Shown here: positions 9,024 to 19,589 of the stretch, piece after piece
How positions within the stretch are numbered: position 1 is the stretch's first letter
Layout: each line of letters starts with the position of its first letter
DNA from: Spirochaetota bacterium
GTDB lineage: Bacteria; Spirochaetota; JAGLSM01; JAKPMW01
Assembly: GCA_031283155.1 (NCBI GenBank)
Contig: JAITCI010000003.1
Coordinates: 1 to 64,000, forward strand
Length of the DNA: 64,000 nucleotides
Reading direction: 5' to 3'
Program-made: the position numbers and the translations under genes
The notes under the pieces: model-generated
What the model saw: only the letters and a program-made list of their open reading frames with translations
The model's database searches: none
What the model was told of the DNA's origin: nothing

Positions 9024-11096
9024 GTGTTTTCCCGCTTTTCAATATGTCTTCCGATTGCGTGCGCGCTTTGCGCGATCATCCTGGGCGTCAGGCTGCTTAT
9101 GGAGAGTGTCTCTGACGGGGGCGGCAAACCGCTGCCTCCGGCGGCGGAAGTTTTCCCAGGCACCGCGTATGAACAGACGGTTTCCGGAAAAGACGCGCCG
9201 CATTTCAGCGTCACCGAAGAAGAAATTATACATCCCTCGGGGCAGGCCGAGAATTTTGCGGATATCTTCCGGGAACCGGATATCCCGGCGGCGTACGTCA
9301 GCGCGGAACAGATGCGGCTCGCGGAGCAGGATTTCGCGCGCAGCGCCGCAGATCGTCCGCTTATGGAACCGCGTCGGCTGGTCGTTCTCCCTTCCAAGAG
9401 GCGGTACTTTCGCCATGAACTCATCCGCCTCGACGCCTGGCAAGAGCCGGATGCGCGCGATTCCGTACTCTATGCGGTTCTCTTCAGGGATGGACAGGCT
9501 TTTCCCCAGATCGCCGGAAATTACGCCTCCCCTTTCATATTGCGCAAGGGAAGGCTGTCTGCGTATCTGAACACGGGCTGGAATCCTCCGCTCGGAAAAT
9601 ACGAAGTACGTATGTATTCCGCCGATCCGGAAATGGAATTCAAGGATTATTATCCCGTGGAAATCGAGGTGCAGGCGCGTCAGCCTTGCGGCTCCCATAC
9701 GCCCGGATTCTTCGCCATGACCATCGAGACTTCCATCAGGCTGCGGTATCAGGTTCTGCGCGCGCCGGGCGGAGAGCGCGGGGACTCCCGCGTGATCTTT
9801 GACTGGATGGACTATCTCGGCGCGGACGCGCTCTGGATCCTCGGAAGCCAAACCGCCGGAAATGATCATGGACTCAGTGCGCTGGATCCCCACAATAAGG
9901 ACACGATGGCCAATGTCGCGTTTCTCGCGCCGGAGGCAAAATCCCGGGGCTATAGTTTTGGCGCGTACATCATGTCGTACTACACCCCGCACGGCGGAAC
10001 AGCGGGAGGCGGCTATTGGCCGTCGGTTGGATATGATCTGCGCGCCTCGGCGCATACCAGTCTCGCAAGCCGGAAGCGTTTTCTTGACCTCGCGCGCTTT
10101 GCGCGCAGCATGGAAGAAAATACGAATGTCGATTATATCGGCTTTGACTTTATCCGGACGGGAGAGGCCGACGGCTTTGAGCTTGCGGAAAGGGTCATCG
10201 ACGAGATGAATATCCCTGTACCCGCTTCATGGAGCGCGATGAGCCGCCGCGAGCGCATCCTCTGGTTTGCGCGCGAACAGACGCTTCTGCGCCGTCCCGG
10301 CATGACAGAGGCCTGGCGCTGGTGGCGCGCCCATTACATGGCGGAGCTTCTTGCCGAGGTAATGCGCGCCGCGCGTGTGACCAAGCCGGTGTGGTGCTTC
10401 ACCCTGGGCTGGGAGAGCGGGCATCATCATGGGCAGGATCCCCTGATGCTTCTTGACGCCGGCATAACAATCGACGCGCCCATGCTCTACGAGGCGAACG
10501 GAGAGCAGTACCGCGCTATGGCGCACGCTTGGCGCAGGAATGCCCCGGGAATCGCATCCTCGCTTGTAATGGGCAATTGCGTCGACGCGATCCTGAATTC
10601 CTCTCCGGCGCGGTCCTCTCTGGAAGAATTTTATCAGCGGAATATTCTGGCGGTGGATTCCTTTTTGCCGGACGGGCCTCCGCTTGGTCTCTTCTGGCAC
10701 GATCTCGGGCGTGCGCTCTTTGCGCGTACAGGGGTGCATTCCGCGCGGGAATGGGCGGCCGCCGGCGCGAGCGCCGCGGCGCGCCTGCGCGAAAAGCATG
10801 AAGTTTGGCCGTTTCGTGTGCAATTCGCGCGCGGGCAAAATGGAATGCGCATACAGATTCGGGCTACAAGTTCCCGCGAGTGCGTGATCCGGCGCGTACT
10901 TGTGTACCCTGACGGCAATCCGCAGCGCGAGCGGGTGTATGCGCAGGATCTCGCGCTCATGCCGGATGAAACGAAGATGGTGGTTCTGGATGGAGTTTCG
11001 CGCGATTCGGTGCTGCGGCTCGAAAGCTCCGATTTTCAGCCATACATACTTGGATTTCGATGGATACCAGATTCTGACAATTCTGACGAATTTTGA
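9024..11096 (+). CDS. Membrane-anchored protein with glycoside-hydrolase-like TIM-barrel region
   Basis: N-terminal TM; barrel-like segments WILGSQTAGND, YIGFDFIRTGEADG, PVWCFTLGWESGHHHGQDPLMLLDAGIT; GTG start at 9024 after an AGAGGA SD-like sequence. Confidence 0.5.
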   Translation: MFSRFSICLPIACALCAIILGVRLLMESVSDGGGKPLPPAAEVFPGTAYEQTVSGKDAPHFSVTEEEIIHPSGQAENFADIFREPDIPAAYVSAEQMRLAEQDFARSAADRPLMEPRRLVVLPSKRRYFRHELIRLDAWQEPDARDSVLYAVLFRDGQAFPQIAGNYASPFILRKGRLSAYLNTGWNPPLGKYEVRMYSADPEMEFKDYYPVEIEVQARQPCGSHTPGFFAMTIETSIRLRYQVLRAPGGERGDSRVIFDWMDYLGADALWILGSQTAGNDHGLSALDPHNKDTMANVAFLAPEAKSRGYSFGAYIMSYYTPHGGTAGGGYWPSVGYDLRASAHTSLASRKRFLDLARFARSMEENTNVDYIGFDFIRTGEADGFELAERVIDEMNIPVPASWSAMSRRERILWFAREQTLLRRPGMTEAWRWWRAHYMAELLAEVMRAARVTKPVWCFTLGWESGHHHGQDPLMLLDAGITIDAPMLYEANGEQYRAMAHAWRRNAPGIASSLVMGNCVDAILNSSPARSSLEEFYQRNILAVDSFLPDGPPLGLFWHDLGRALFARTGVHSAREWAAAGASAAARLREKHEVWPFRVQFARGQNGMRIQIRATSSRECVIRRVLVYPDGNPQRERVYAQDLALMPDETKMVVLDGVSRDSVLRLESSDFQPYILGFRWIPDSDNSDEF

Positions 11097-11157
11097 CGAT
11101 ATTCACAGAAGAGTGGTATATACTTATTTTTTGGGGAATCCACAGAGGAGACAGGGC

Positions 11158-11571
11158 ATGATCGGAATACTTCGTATTGTGCTGACGATAACCCTTGCTG
11201 TATTGGCATTGACGTTTCCGGCGTGTACCGGGTGCACCACCGAGAAGCCGCCTGCCGAGCCGCAGGTAACAACTCCCGCGGAAACCGAAACACGTATACC
11301 CCGCCGGAAGATCGAAAAGCTGGACTCCAAAACCTTCATAGAACTCTCGATTGATCTCATGCGGGAATCCGCTAAATGGAATGAAGAAATGCTGCGCCTT
11401 ATGCAGCAAAAGCGGACGGAGTATTTCGCGTCCTTTGGCTTGCCCGAAAAGCAATTTAATGAATTCAATGAAAATAATGCCGCCGAATGGCAGCGTTTTT
11501 TACAGGAAAATCCGCGATACAATCAGGAGTTCATGGAGGCGTATACGCTGTATTCGCGTCAGCATCAGTAG
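11158..11571 (+). CDS. Small putative lipoprotein
   Basis: MIGILRIVLTITLAVLALTFPACTGC lipobox. Confidence 0.6.
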   Translation: MIGILRIVLTITLAVLALTFPACTGCTTEKPPAEPQVTTPAETETRIPRRKIEKLDSKTFIELSIDLMRESAKWNEEMLRLMQQKRTEYFASFGLPEKQFNEFNENNAAEWQRFLQENPRYNQEFMEAYTLYSRQHQ

Positions 11572-11617
11572 GCGCGGTTTTGCTTTTTTGGGCGTATGCG
11601 ATTCATCATGGTTTTTT

Positions 11618-12427
11618 ATGTCTGAGCAATCACGCCGCCGGATTGATCCTGTCCGCATCTGTATGCAGCCAGGAAGTCCCCGGGTTGTGCGCGCGGGATT
11701 CATTATTTCCGCACTCTCTGCTGTTTTGTTCTGCACAGCCTGCGCGAACCGCTCGGAGATATTGCGTTCCTCGCGGACTGCGGAGGAGCTTTTCTCCTTA
11801 TTGACCGAAAAGCAAACCCGCGCAGAAGCTCGTTTGGGATTTGCGCTGCAGGGCAGTCTTGTCTACCGCGATCAAACCCAGGAATTTCACTTCCTCCTCG
11901 ATGTGTGGTGCGATAAGGAGTATCAATTTACGCGAGCGCTTTTGCGTGGCAGCCTGGACGGTCTTGTCTGGGCGGAGATTACTGCGCATGGCGATGAGGC
12001 GCGTGTCTCTCTGCCGCAGGAGAATCGTTCCTTTGCCGGAAAACGGCAAAATTTAATCCTTGAGAACGCACGCGGTATGCGGATTACGCTCAGCGAAATC
12101 CTTTGCTTGCTGGAGCTGGATCTGCCCATACCCCCGGCCCGGAAGGCGCGTGATACCCGCGCGATTCGCCGCGGGCAGAATGATATTCTCCTCCTTGAAG
12201 AGGATCGGTATAACTGGAGCGCGGTGGAATTCGCGCCTGATGGAACGGTGATAAGTATTCGCGATTATGCGGACGGGTTTGAGCAATTCCATCTCATATA
12301 CGAAAATCAGTCAACCGGAACGGCACTCAGGCAGACGCTGATCTCGCGGCACCATGACTCCCGTCTCATCGTTTGGTTCTCATCATACAATCCGGCCTGG
12401 CGCTATCGGCAAGGCATGAATTTTTGA
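11618..12427 (+). CDS. Putative lipoprotein of unknown function
   Basis: AGFIISALSAVLFCTACANRSE lipobox; beta-rich body. Confidence 0.6.
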   Translation: MSEQSRRRIDPVRICMQPGSPRVVRAGFIISALSAVLFCTACANRSEILRSSRTAEELFSLLTEKQTRAEARLGFALQGSLVYRDQTQEFHFLLDVWCDKEYQFTRALLRGSLDGLVWAEITAHGDEARVSLPQENRSFAGKRQNLILENARGMRITLSEILCLLELDLPIPPARKARDTRAIRRGQNDILLLEEDRYNWSAVEFAPDGTVISIRDYADGFEQFHLIYENQSTGTALRQTLISRHHDSRLIVWFSSYNPAWRYRQGMNF

Positions 12428-12558
12428 CTATCCCGGGATTATATGATCGCGAGGTACGCTTGTAAGCGGTGTCGTAAAATTGTATTGATGCACAGCTCTG
12501 TCTATGGTATTACTATAGCTAAGGCTTAAGCATAACTCTTGCAGAGGGCAGGTAAGCC

Positions 12559-12843
12559 ATGAAAATTACAGATATACTGGTCAAAAAGGTTCAGGGCGAA
12601 GGCAGGTTAAAGGCGTATGTTTCGGTTACTTTTGATAACTGTTTCGCCGTACACAATATGAAGGTCATTGACGGCAAAAACGGCATTTTTGTAGCGATGC
12701 CGAGCCGCAAAACAAATAAGGGCGAGTTCAAGGATGTGGCGCATCCCATCAATATGGAATTTCGCACCGTCTTGCAGGATTTCGTACTGGAAGCCTATGC
12801 GAAGGCGCCCGAGCCCCCTGAAGGGGAAGTATACGAAGAATAG
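12559..12843 (+). CDS. spoVG: SpoVG family nucleic-acid-binding regulator
   Basis: MKITDILVKKVQGEGRLKAYVSVTFDNCFAVHNMKVIDGKNGIFVAMPSRK. Confidence 0.95.
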   Translation: MKITDILVKKVQGEGRLKAYVSVTFDNCFAVHNMKVIDGKNGIFVAMPSRKTNKGEFKDVAHPINMEFRTVLQDFVLEAYAKAPEPPEGEVYEE

Positions 12844-12934
12844 AATGAGCCTATACGCCGCATCGGCTGCTCTTTCAGTAATACAGATGGTATAGCGGAA
12901 TTTCTGTCTTTCGGAATGTGCTGCGGGGGAGTTC

Positions 12935-13801
12935 ATGAAGTTTGTCAAGATGCACGGCGCGGGCAACGATTACGTCTACCTGGATCTCTTCCGAAATGAT
13001 TTTACCGGCGATCCCTCCGCATTGGCCGCGCGCGTCAGCGACCGCCATTTTGGGATTGGTTCGGACGGACTCATTATAATAATGCCCTCCGGGCGCGCCG
13101 ACGCGCGTATGCGTATGTTCAACGCCGACGGGAGCGAGTCTGCGATGTGCGGCAACGGCTTGCGCTGCCTCGCCAAATATGTGCTGGACGAAGGGCTCCG
13201 CCCCGGACCGGAACTCACGGTCGAAGCAGGCGGCAAAATCATCAGCGTTACTGCCGAGCGGGGCGCCGATGGGCTTGTCGCCAGCGTGAACGTGGATATG
13301 GGCGTCCCACAGCTTCAGCCGGTGGATATACCCGCGATTGATTTGGGGGGCGAGCCGGTGATTGCGCGCGAACTCGAATTTCGCGCCGCAGTGGACGCCG
13401 CGCGCGATCTGCCGCTGCGCCATAAGGTAACGCTGGTTTCCATGGGCAATCCGCATTGTGTTATTTTTATTGACGATGCCGCGCATTTTCCGGCGGATCG
13501 CGTCGGGCCGATCATCGAGCATGATCGGCATTTTCCGGAACGGTGCAATGTGCATTTCGTTGAGCAGCTTGCGGAAGACGCCCTGCGGGTGCGCACCTGG
13601 GAGCGCGGCAGCGGCGAAACCCTGGCCTGCGGTTCCGGTGCCTCCGCAGTCTCGGTGGCCTTCGGTCTCACGCAGGGCTGGCGCAGACCTGTGCGGATGC
13701 AGCTTGCCGGCGGCGAACTCATGCTGCACTGGCAGGAGAATGATCATGTTATGATGCGCGGACCGGCGGTTCTTGTGTATCGGGGGGAGATCGATCTATG
13801 A
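12935..13801 (+). CDS. dapF: Diaminopimelate epimerase
   Basis: MKFVKMHGAGNDYVYLD; ESAMCGNGLRC; ERGSGETLACGSGA. Confidence 0.95.
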   Translation: MKFVKMHGAGNDYVYLDLFRNDFTGDPSALAARVSDRHFGIGSDGLIIIMPSGRADARMRMFNADGSESAMCGNGLRCLAKYVLDEGLRPGPELTVEAGGKIISVTAERGADGLVASVNVDMGVPQLQPVDIPAIDLGGEPVIARELEFRAAVDAARDLPLRHKVTLVSMGNPHCVIFIDDAAHFPADRVGPIIEHDRHFPERCNVHFVEQLAEDALRVRTWERGSGETLACGSGASAVSVAFGLTQGWRRPVRMQLAGGELMLHWQENDHVMMRGPAVLVYRGEIDL

Positions 13802-14301
13802 AAATGGCTGTATTTTCCGATTCGCACAAAAATATTCGTTTACTGGGACAGGCGCTTGAGACTGCGTTCGCGCAAGGGGCGTCCATGCTTGTGCATCTCG
13901 GGGATCATTATTCCGATCTCGATGCGCTTGATTGCCGCGATGCGATTGTGTATCGGGTGCCGGGGCTGCCCAACGTCGATTCCGTGCCTCCCGGGGTGGA
14001 GGCCTTCGCGCGCTTCGCGTTTCTTGGGCAAAATATTTTTGCATTGCACGATCGCGAGAAACTTCCGGCGGAGGGGCGCTCGCCCGAAATCACGCTTGTT
14101 TTGTATGGGCATACCCATATGGCCGATTGCTCCCGTTGTGAGAATGGCGTGTGGTACCTGAATCCCGGGCATCTGAAAGCGCCGATGGATCGCGATATGC
14201 CGGCGAGCTTCGCCCTGTTGCGCGCGGAGGAAGGCGGGCTTATCGGCGATTTCCTGTCTCCCGAGGGTAAATTGCTTTTTTCCCGCGCGCTCTCCGCTTG
14301 A
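13798..14301 (+). CDS. YfcE/MJ0936-family metallophosphoesterase
   Basis: FSDSHKN, VHLGDH, LYGHTHMAD, LNPGH. Confidence 0.85.
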   Translation: MKMAVFSDSHKNIRLLGQALETAFAQGASMLVHLGDHYSDLDALDCRDAIVYRVPGLPNVDSVPPGVEAFARFAFLGQNIFALHDREKLPAEGRSPEITLVLYGHTHMADCSRCENGVWYLNPGHLKAPMDRDMPASFALLRAEEGGLIGDFLSPEGKLLFSRALSA

Positions 14302-14382
14302 CCTTAGCCTCCGTATTGCCTATCTTTCACTGCGCTCCGGTTTTGGCATACCGGATATAAATACAAAGAGGGCTGCCTGGTT

Positions 14383-15045
14383 ATGGAAAAGATCGCGCTT
14401 GCAGGAAAAAGACGAAACGAATCCGGAAAAAATTCGAGCCGCAGGCTTCGTGCCGCCGGAAGGATTCCCGCTGTGGTTTACGGCGGGGCGACACACCTCA
14501 GTCTGAGTGTTGATCGCCATGCCTTTGAGAGCAGCTTCAAGCAGGTGTCGGTCAATACTCTCATCGATCTCACGATTGAGGGCGAGGGTACGCGCGAGGT
14601 GCTGATCAGGGAGTACCAGCGCGATAAGGTTCGCGGGATGCTCATCCATCTGGATTTCTATGAGGTTATGAAGGGGCATAAGCTCCGCACCCGTGTACCC
14701 TTGCATTTTGAGGGTACTCCGGTGGGTGTGCGCGTCGACAAAGGACTCCTTGAAACCCATCTCTACGCCATCGAGATTGAGTGCGAACCCAAGGATATTC
14801 CCGCAAATATCGTGGTCGATATCAGCGAGATCGCGCTTAACCAGGCTCTTCATGTCCGGGATCTCCATCTTCCCGAGGGGGTCGTTTCGCTCGAATCCGG
14901 CGACGCCGTGGTGGCGCTCGTCTCCAGTGTGCATGATGACGAAGGCGCGGGCGAGGGAGCTGCGGAAACCGACGCCTCCGCTGTTCCGGCTGCAAGCGCC
15001 CAGAAGACCGAAGCCCGCGCGCAGGAAAAGACTTCCAAAAAATAA
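14383..15045 (+). CDS. rplY: 50S ribosomal protein L25/general stress protein Ctc
   Basis: L25 N-domain plus TL5/Ctc C-domain, Ala/Glu-rich tail; upstream of pth. Confidence 0.92.
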   Translation: MEKIALAGKRRNESGKNSSRRLRAAGRIPAVVYGGATHLSLSVDRHAFESSFKQVSVNTLIDLTIEGEGTREVLIREYQRDKVRGMLIHLDFYEVMKGHKLRTRVPLHFEGTPVGVRVDKGLLETHLYAIEIECEPKDIPANIVVDISEIALNQALHVRDLHLPEGVVSLESGDAVVALVSSVHDDEGAGEGAAETDASAVPAASAQKTEARAQEKTSKK

Positions 15046-15076
15046 GACCCTGCCCAAAAGCGCATAAGGCGGGAAG

Positions 15077-15661
15077 ATGAAACTCCTTATTGGTCTCGGC
15101 AATCCCGGGGAGCGCTATCATAACACGCGGCATAACCTCGGTTTTCTGGCTCTTGATCATTTTGCCGGGGATTGCGGGTTTGGCTTCTCGCGCAAAAAAC
15201 ATGACGCTCTCTGGGCGCGCGGTGTTTGCGGGGGGCAGGAGTTTATCGCCATCAAGCCGCAAACCTTTATGAATCTGAGCGGTATTGCCGCGCGTGCCTT
15301 TGCCGAAGAATATCAGATATCTCCGGAAGAGGTTATTATCCTCTGCGATGATATCTACCAGCCCTTTGGGCGGCTCCGCATTCGCAAAGCCGGTTCCGCC
15401 GGAGGGCATAACGGCCTGGCTTCGGTGATCGAGTGCCTCGGGGCGGATTCCGTTATGCGTATCCGCCTCGGGGTGGGCAAGCCTGAAGATGAATCTGCGG
15501 ATCTCGCGGACTATGTTCTCTCCGCGCTGACCGCCGTAGAATCAGAGCGTGTTCCGGTGTTGTGCGGTTGGGTCAGCAAAGCCATAGCCCTTATACTCCA
15601 GGGCGATATCAATAAAGCGATGAATATCTGCCATGGACGCGATTGCGGCGAAGCTGAGTGA
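15077..15661 (+). CDS. pth: Peptidyl-tRNA hydrolase
   Basis: LLIGLGNPGERYHNTRHNLGF; KPQTFMNLSG; GSAGGHNGLASV. Confidence 0.96.
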   Translation: MKLLIGLGNPGERYHNTRHNLGFLALDHFAGDCGFGFSRKKHDALWARGVCGGQEFIAIKPQTFMNLSGIAARAFAEEYQISPEEVIILCDDIYQPFGRLRIRKAGSAGGHNGLASVIECLGADSVMRIRLGVGKPEDESADLADYVLSALTAVESERVPVLCGWVSKAIALILQGDINKAMNICHGRDCGEAE

Positions 15662-17042
15662 ATATCTCCGCGAGTATGGGCTTCCCAAGAGCGGGGAGTC
15701 GGTACTTGTTGCCTGCTCCGGCGGGGCGGACTCGCTCGCGCTCCTCTTGCTGCTGCACGAGCAGAGTGCGATGCTCGGGATCCGGCTCGGCTGCGCGCAT
15801 TATGACCACGGATTCCGGGGCGCGGAGTCGCGCGAGGATCTGGACTTTGTTCACGCCCGCGCCGCCGCTTTAGGCATCCCTTTTCATGCGGAAAGCGCGG
15901 ACTTAAGCGCGGTTCTGGCGCGGGAAGGCGGGAATGCCCAGGATCTCGCGCGCAGGATGCGCTACACCTTTCTGGAGCGCGTCCGGGAGCGCGCGGGATA
16001 TGATCGGATAGCGCTCGCGCATACCGCCGACGATCAGGCGGAAACGGTACTCTATAAATTTCTGCGCGGCGCTTCGATCAGCGCGCTTGCGGGGATGCCG
16101 TCGCATAATGGTCGCGTCATCCGTCCGCTCTTCTTCGCGCAGCGGAGCGAGGTGGAGGCGTATCTGCGCGCGCGGAACCAAAGCTGGCGCGAGGACTCGT
16201 CCAACAAAAAGCTCATCTACCGCCGGAATCTCCTCCGGCTTCAGGTGATGCCGGAACTGGAGCGCCATTTTCCGGGATTGCGGCGGCATCTGGATGAGCT
16301 TGCCTCCGAAGCCGCGGCCTGGGCGCGGGATATGGATTCCCTGGCAAGCCGCATGGAGGTTCGCTCCGAAGAGGATGGGGTTTCCTGGGCGCTTCAGGAT
16401 CTGCGTTCAGCGCCGCCCTCCCTGGCGCGGTATATTTTGGCGCAGCAATTTGCGCAGCAGACGCCGAGCGTCTCCGATCTCCCGCAGAGGGCTGCGTATC
16501 ATGCCTGGGTGAAGCGAATCATGGATACGCGGGGCGGATTGCTGTATCACGGCAGGGCGGGGACGCTCTCGATCCATCGCGGCAGACTGTATTGCGCGCG
16601 TCCGTACGCGGAGAGTTTTTATCAAACCTTACAGGAAACGTATCCTGTGCGGGAGGGGGAGATCGCCTTCGCCTGGGGAACGCTCCGGGTTGCGCAAGCC
16701 ATTGTACCCGAAAATGCGGGTAAAAAATTCTTTCAGGAGCAGGCTTTGAAGGGTATATTTTGGCTTGGAAAGATGGCCAATGGACTTGTTCTGCGTTCCG
16801 CGCGCTCCGGAGAAAGCATAGAGCTTGCGCGGAATGTGCATACAAAGGCCGCAGATATTCTTTCCGCGAGCGGCGTACCCCTGCCTCTTAGGCGTACTGC
16901 GTTCGTTCTTGCGTTTGAAAACGGTTCCGCCGCCGCGCTTTTTGTGCCCGCGATGCTCAAATTGGGACGAATCGGGAGCGTTCTTCATGCAGAAGCTGGT
17001 CGGCCTGCGCTCTGTCTGAGTTTTGCTCTGCCGGAAGCGTGA
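15633..17042 (+). CDS. tilS: tRNA(Ile)-lysidine synthase
   Basis: VACSGGADSLALL PP-loop; AHTADDQAET; 5' end overlaps pth. Confidence 0.93.
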   Translation: MDAIAAKLSEYLREYGLPKSGESVLVACSGGADSLALLLLLHEQSAMLGIRLGCAHYDHGFRGAESREDLDFVHARAAALGIPFHAESADLSAVLAREGGNAQDLARRMRYTFLERVRERAGYDRIALAHTADDQAETVLYKFLRGASISALAGMPSHNGRVIRPLFFAQRSEVEAYLRARNQSWREDSSNKKLIYRRNLLRLQVMPELERHFPGLRRHLDELASEAAAWARDMDSLASRMEVRSEEDGVSWALQDLRSAPPSLARYILAQQFAQQTPSVSDLPQRAAYHAWVKRIMDTRGGLLYHGRAGTLSIHRGRLYCARPYAESFYQTLQETYPVREGEIAFAWGTLRVAQAIVPENAGKKFFQEQALKGIFWLGKMANGLVLRSARSGESIELARNVHTKAADILSASGVPLPLRRTAFVLAFENGSAAALFVPAMLKLGRIGSVLHAEAGRPALCLSFALPEA

Positions 17043-17055
17043 ACGGAGTCGAAAA

Positions 17056-17592
17056 ATGGATACGCATGATATTTCCTGGCAGGTGATGATATCCGAGGAA
17101 GATATTCAGCGCAGAACGCGCGAGCTTGCCCGCATGGTAGACGCCGATTTTCAGGGCAAGGATCTCATCCTGATATGCAATCTCAAGGGGGCGTTTGTTT
17201 TTCTGGCGGATTTCTGTCGCGAGTTAACGATCCTGCACGAGATCGATTTTATCGCGACTTCCAGTTATAAGGGAACGACTTCCTCAAGCGGGGTTGTGCG
17301 AATCGTAAAGGATCTCAAATCCGATATCAATGAACGCCATGTTTTGATCGTTGAGGATATCGTCGACAGCGGACTGACGCTGGATTATGTGCGGCGGTAT
17401 CTTTCCCTGCACAATCCCGCGAGCATACAGATCCTCACCCTGCTCGACAAGCGGGAGGCGCGCAAGGTGGCTATCGAGGCTGATTACGTGGGGTTTGTGA
17501 TTCCCGATAAGTTTGTGCTGGGGTATGGTCTTGATTTTTTTGAGCATTATCGGAATCTCCGGTTTATTGCGGAGTATATCAGTCCGGAGTGA
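17056..17592 (+). CDS. hpt: Hypoxanthine phosphoribosyltransferase
   Basis: VLIVEDIVDSGLTLDYV; GLDFFEHYRNLRFIAEY; between tilS and ftsH. Confidence 0.93.
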   Translation: MDTHDISWQVMISEEDIQRRTRELARMVDADFQGKDLILICNLKGAFVFLADFCRELTILHEIDFIATSSYKGTTSSSGVVRIVKDLKSDINERHVLIVEDIVDSGLTLDYVRRYLSLHNPASIQILTLLDKREARKVAIEADYVGFVIPDKFVLGYGLDFFEHYRNLRFIAEYISPE

Positions 17593-17619
17593 TGCTCCGG
17601 TATTGCGCAGATATGGAGT

Positions 17620-19587
17620 TTGTGTGTGAAAAATTCCTTTCCAAAAACACCGTTTGGCGACGGGGGCGAGGGCAATAAGCCAAAGAAAAATGTCCCCATG
17701 CCCCCGCAGCGCGACCCGCGGCAAAGCCGCAATATCATTTTTCTCCTGTTTACCGCATTGCTGCTCATGGCGTTTTTTCTTCTGCTTGGCGACAGGAGCG
17801 CACCCGTAAAGAGCGTACCCTATACCAAATTTCTTGACAGGCTCTCCGAAGGACGAATCGAAAAGGTAAATATAATTGAACAGGAACTCGAATTTTTCGA
17901 GAAGGACGAGGGCGGCAAGAGCATCCCCTACAAGAGCTATATCCCCTATCTGGATCCCCGGCTCATGGATATCCTGCGCGAGCATAAGGTCGAGGTTCAC
18001 GGCGAGGAAAAGTCCCAGAACACCTTTCTCTCCATACTCCTGAACCTGCTGCCCTGGGTGGTGCTGATCTTTTTTGTCTGGTTCATTATGATGCGCCAGA
18101 TACAGGGCAGCAATAACAAGGCCATGTCCTTTGGCAAGAGCCGCGCCAAGCTCATCCAGGGCAGTCAGAAAAAAGTGAATTTCGCGGACGTCGCGGGGGT
18201 ACTCGAGGCCAAGCAGGAACTCGCGGAGGTGGTCGATTTTCTGGTCGAGCCCGGGAAGTACCGCAAGCTCGGCGCGCGGATACCCAAGGGGGTGCTGCTT
18301 GTCGGGCCTCCGGGTACGGGCAAAACCCTGCTTGCGCGCGCGGTCGCGGGCGAGGCGGACGTGCCTTTTTACAGCATCAGCGGTTCCGATTTTGTGGAGA
18401 TGTTCGTGGGCGTCGGTGCTTCCCGTGTGCGCGACCTCTTTGAGCAGGGCAAGAAAAAAGCGCCCTGCATCTTGTTTATCGATGAACTGGACGCGGTCGG
18501 GCGCGCACGCGGCGCGGGCTACGGCGGCGGGCATGACGAACGCGAGCAAACCCTGAACCAGATGCTCGTGGAGATGGACGGCTTTGAGGCGAACGAGGGT
18601 TTGATCGTGCTCGCCGCGACAAACAGGCCGGACGTGCTCGACCCCGCGCTCCTGCGCCCCGGACGCTTTGACAGGCAGGTCGTGGTTGACGCCCCCGATA
18701 TTAAGGGGCGCGAAGAAATTCTGAAGGTGCATACCCGAGGCGTTCCGCTGACTTCCGAGGTGAATTTAACCGTCATCGCGCGCGGGACCCCGGGTTTCAC
18801 CGGTGCCGATCTCGAAAATATGATCAACGAGGCTGCGCTTCTGGCCGCGCGCCGCAACAAGATGAAGATCAGCCAGGAAGAACTGGACGAGGCGAAGGAC
18901 AAGGTGCTGATGGGACCCGAGCGGCGCAGCCTTGTGATATCCGAAGAGGAAAAGCGCAACACAGCCTGGCATGAGGCGGGGCACGCGCTTTTGGGATATA
19001 TGCTGCCCTACGCCGATCCGATACACAAGGTAACAATAATCCCGCGGGGCCGCGCGCTCGGCCTGACCCAATCCCTCCCGATAGACGAGCGCCGAACCTA
19101 TTCGCGCGAGTATCTTCTCGCGCAGATCACGCTGCTCATGGGCGGGCGCGTTGCCGAGGAGCGCTACTCTGCCGGAAACGTCACCACGGGCGCGTCCAAC
19201 GATATTGAGCGCGCCACGCATCTCGCGCGCTCCATGGTATGCGAGTGGGGGATGAGCGAGCGCCTTGGCCCGCTTTCCTATGGCCAAAAGGAGATGCCAA
19301 TCTTCATCGGCAAGGAGATATCGCGGCACAAGGATTACAGCGAACGCCAGGCCGAGGCCATCGACGCCGAGATAAAGGCGATAGTCGATTCCTGTTATGA
19401 CGAAGCGGTCAAGCTCCTGCATAAATACTCGAAAGCCCTCGAGACCATCGCAAACGCGCTGATTCAGCAGGAGGTTCTGGAGGCGGGCGATCTGGAAACC
19501 ATCGCGCGCAAACATGGACTCTCGAGACTCGACAAGCGCTCATGGCATATCGGTAAAAAGAATGCGTCCTTGCGGCGAAAGGCGTAG
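17620..19587 (+). CDS. ftsH: ATP-dependent zinc metalloprotease FtsH
   Basis: [18 protein letters not shown] Walker A; SRH; HEAGH zinc site. Confidence 0.97.
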   Translation: MCVKNSFPKTPFGDGGEGNKPKKNVPMPPQRDPRQSRNIIFLLFTALLLMAFFLLLGDRSAPVKSVPYTKFLDRLSEGRIEKVNIIEQELEFFEKDEGGKSIPYKSYIPYLDPRLMDILREHKVEVHGEEKSQNTFLSILLNLLPWVVLIFFVWFIMMRQIQGSNNKAMSFGKSRAKLIQGSQKKVNFADVAGVLEAKQELAEVVDFLVEPGKYRKLGARIPKGVLLVGPPGTGKTLLARAVAGEADVPFYSISGSDFVEMFVGVGASRVRDLFEQGKKKAPCILFIDELDAVGRARGAGYGGGHDEREQTLNQMLVEMDGFEANEGLIVLAATNRPDVLDPALLRPGRFDRQVVVDAPDIKGREEILKVHTRGVPLTSEVNLTVIARGTPGFTGADLENMINEAALLAARRNKMKISQEELDEAKDKVLMGPERRSLVISEEEKRNTAWHEAGHALLGYMLPYADPIHKVTIIPRGRALGLTQSLPIDERRTYSREYLLAQITLLMGGRVAEERYSAGNVTTGASNDIERATHLARSMVCEWGMSERLGPLSYGQKEMPIFIGKEISRHKDYSERQAEAIDAEIKAIVDSCYDEAVKLLHKYSKALETIANALIQQEVLEAGDLETIARKHGLSRLDKRSWHIGKKNASLRRKA

Positions 19588-19589
19588 CT

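Noticed and set aside
17284-18732. 482-aa minus-strand ORF
   Set aside because: Antisense to hpt and ftsH, which have clear family motifs.
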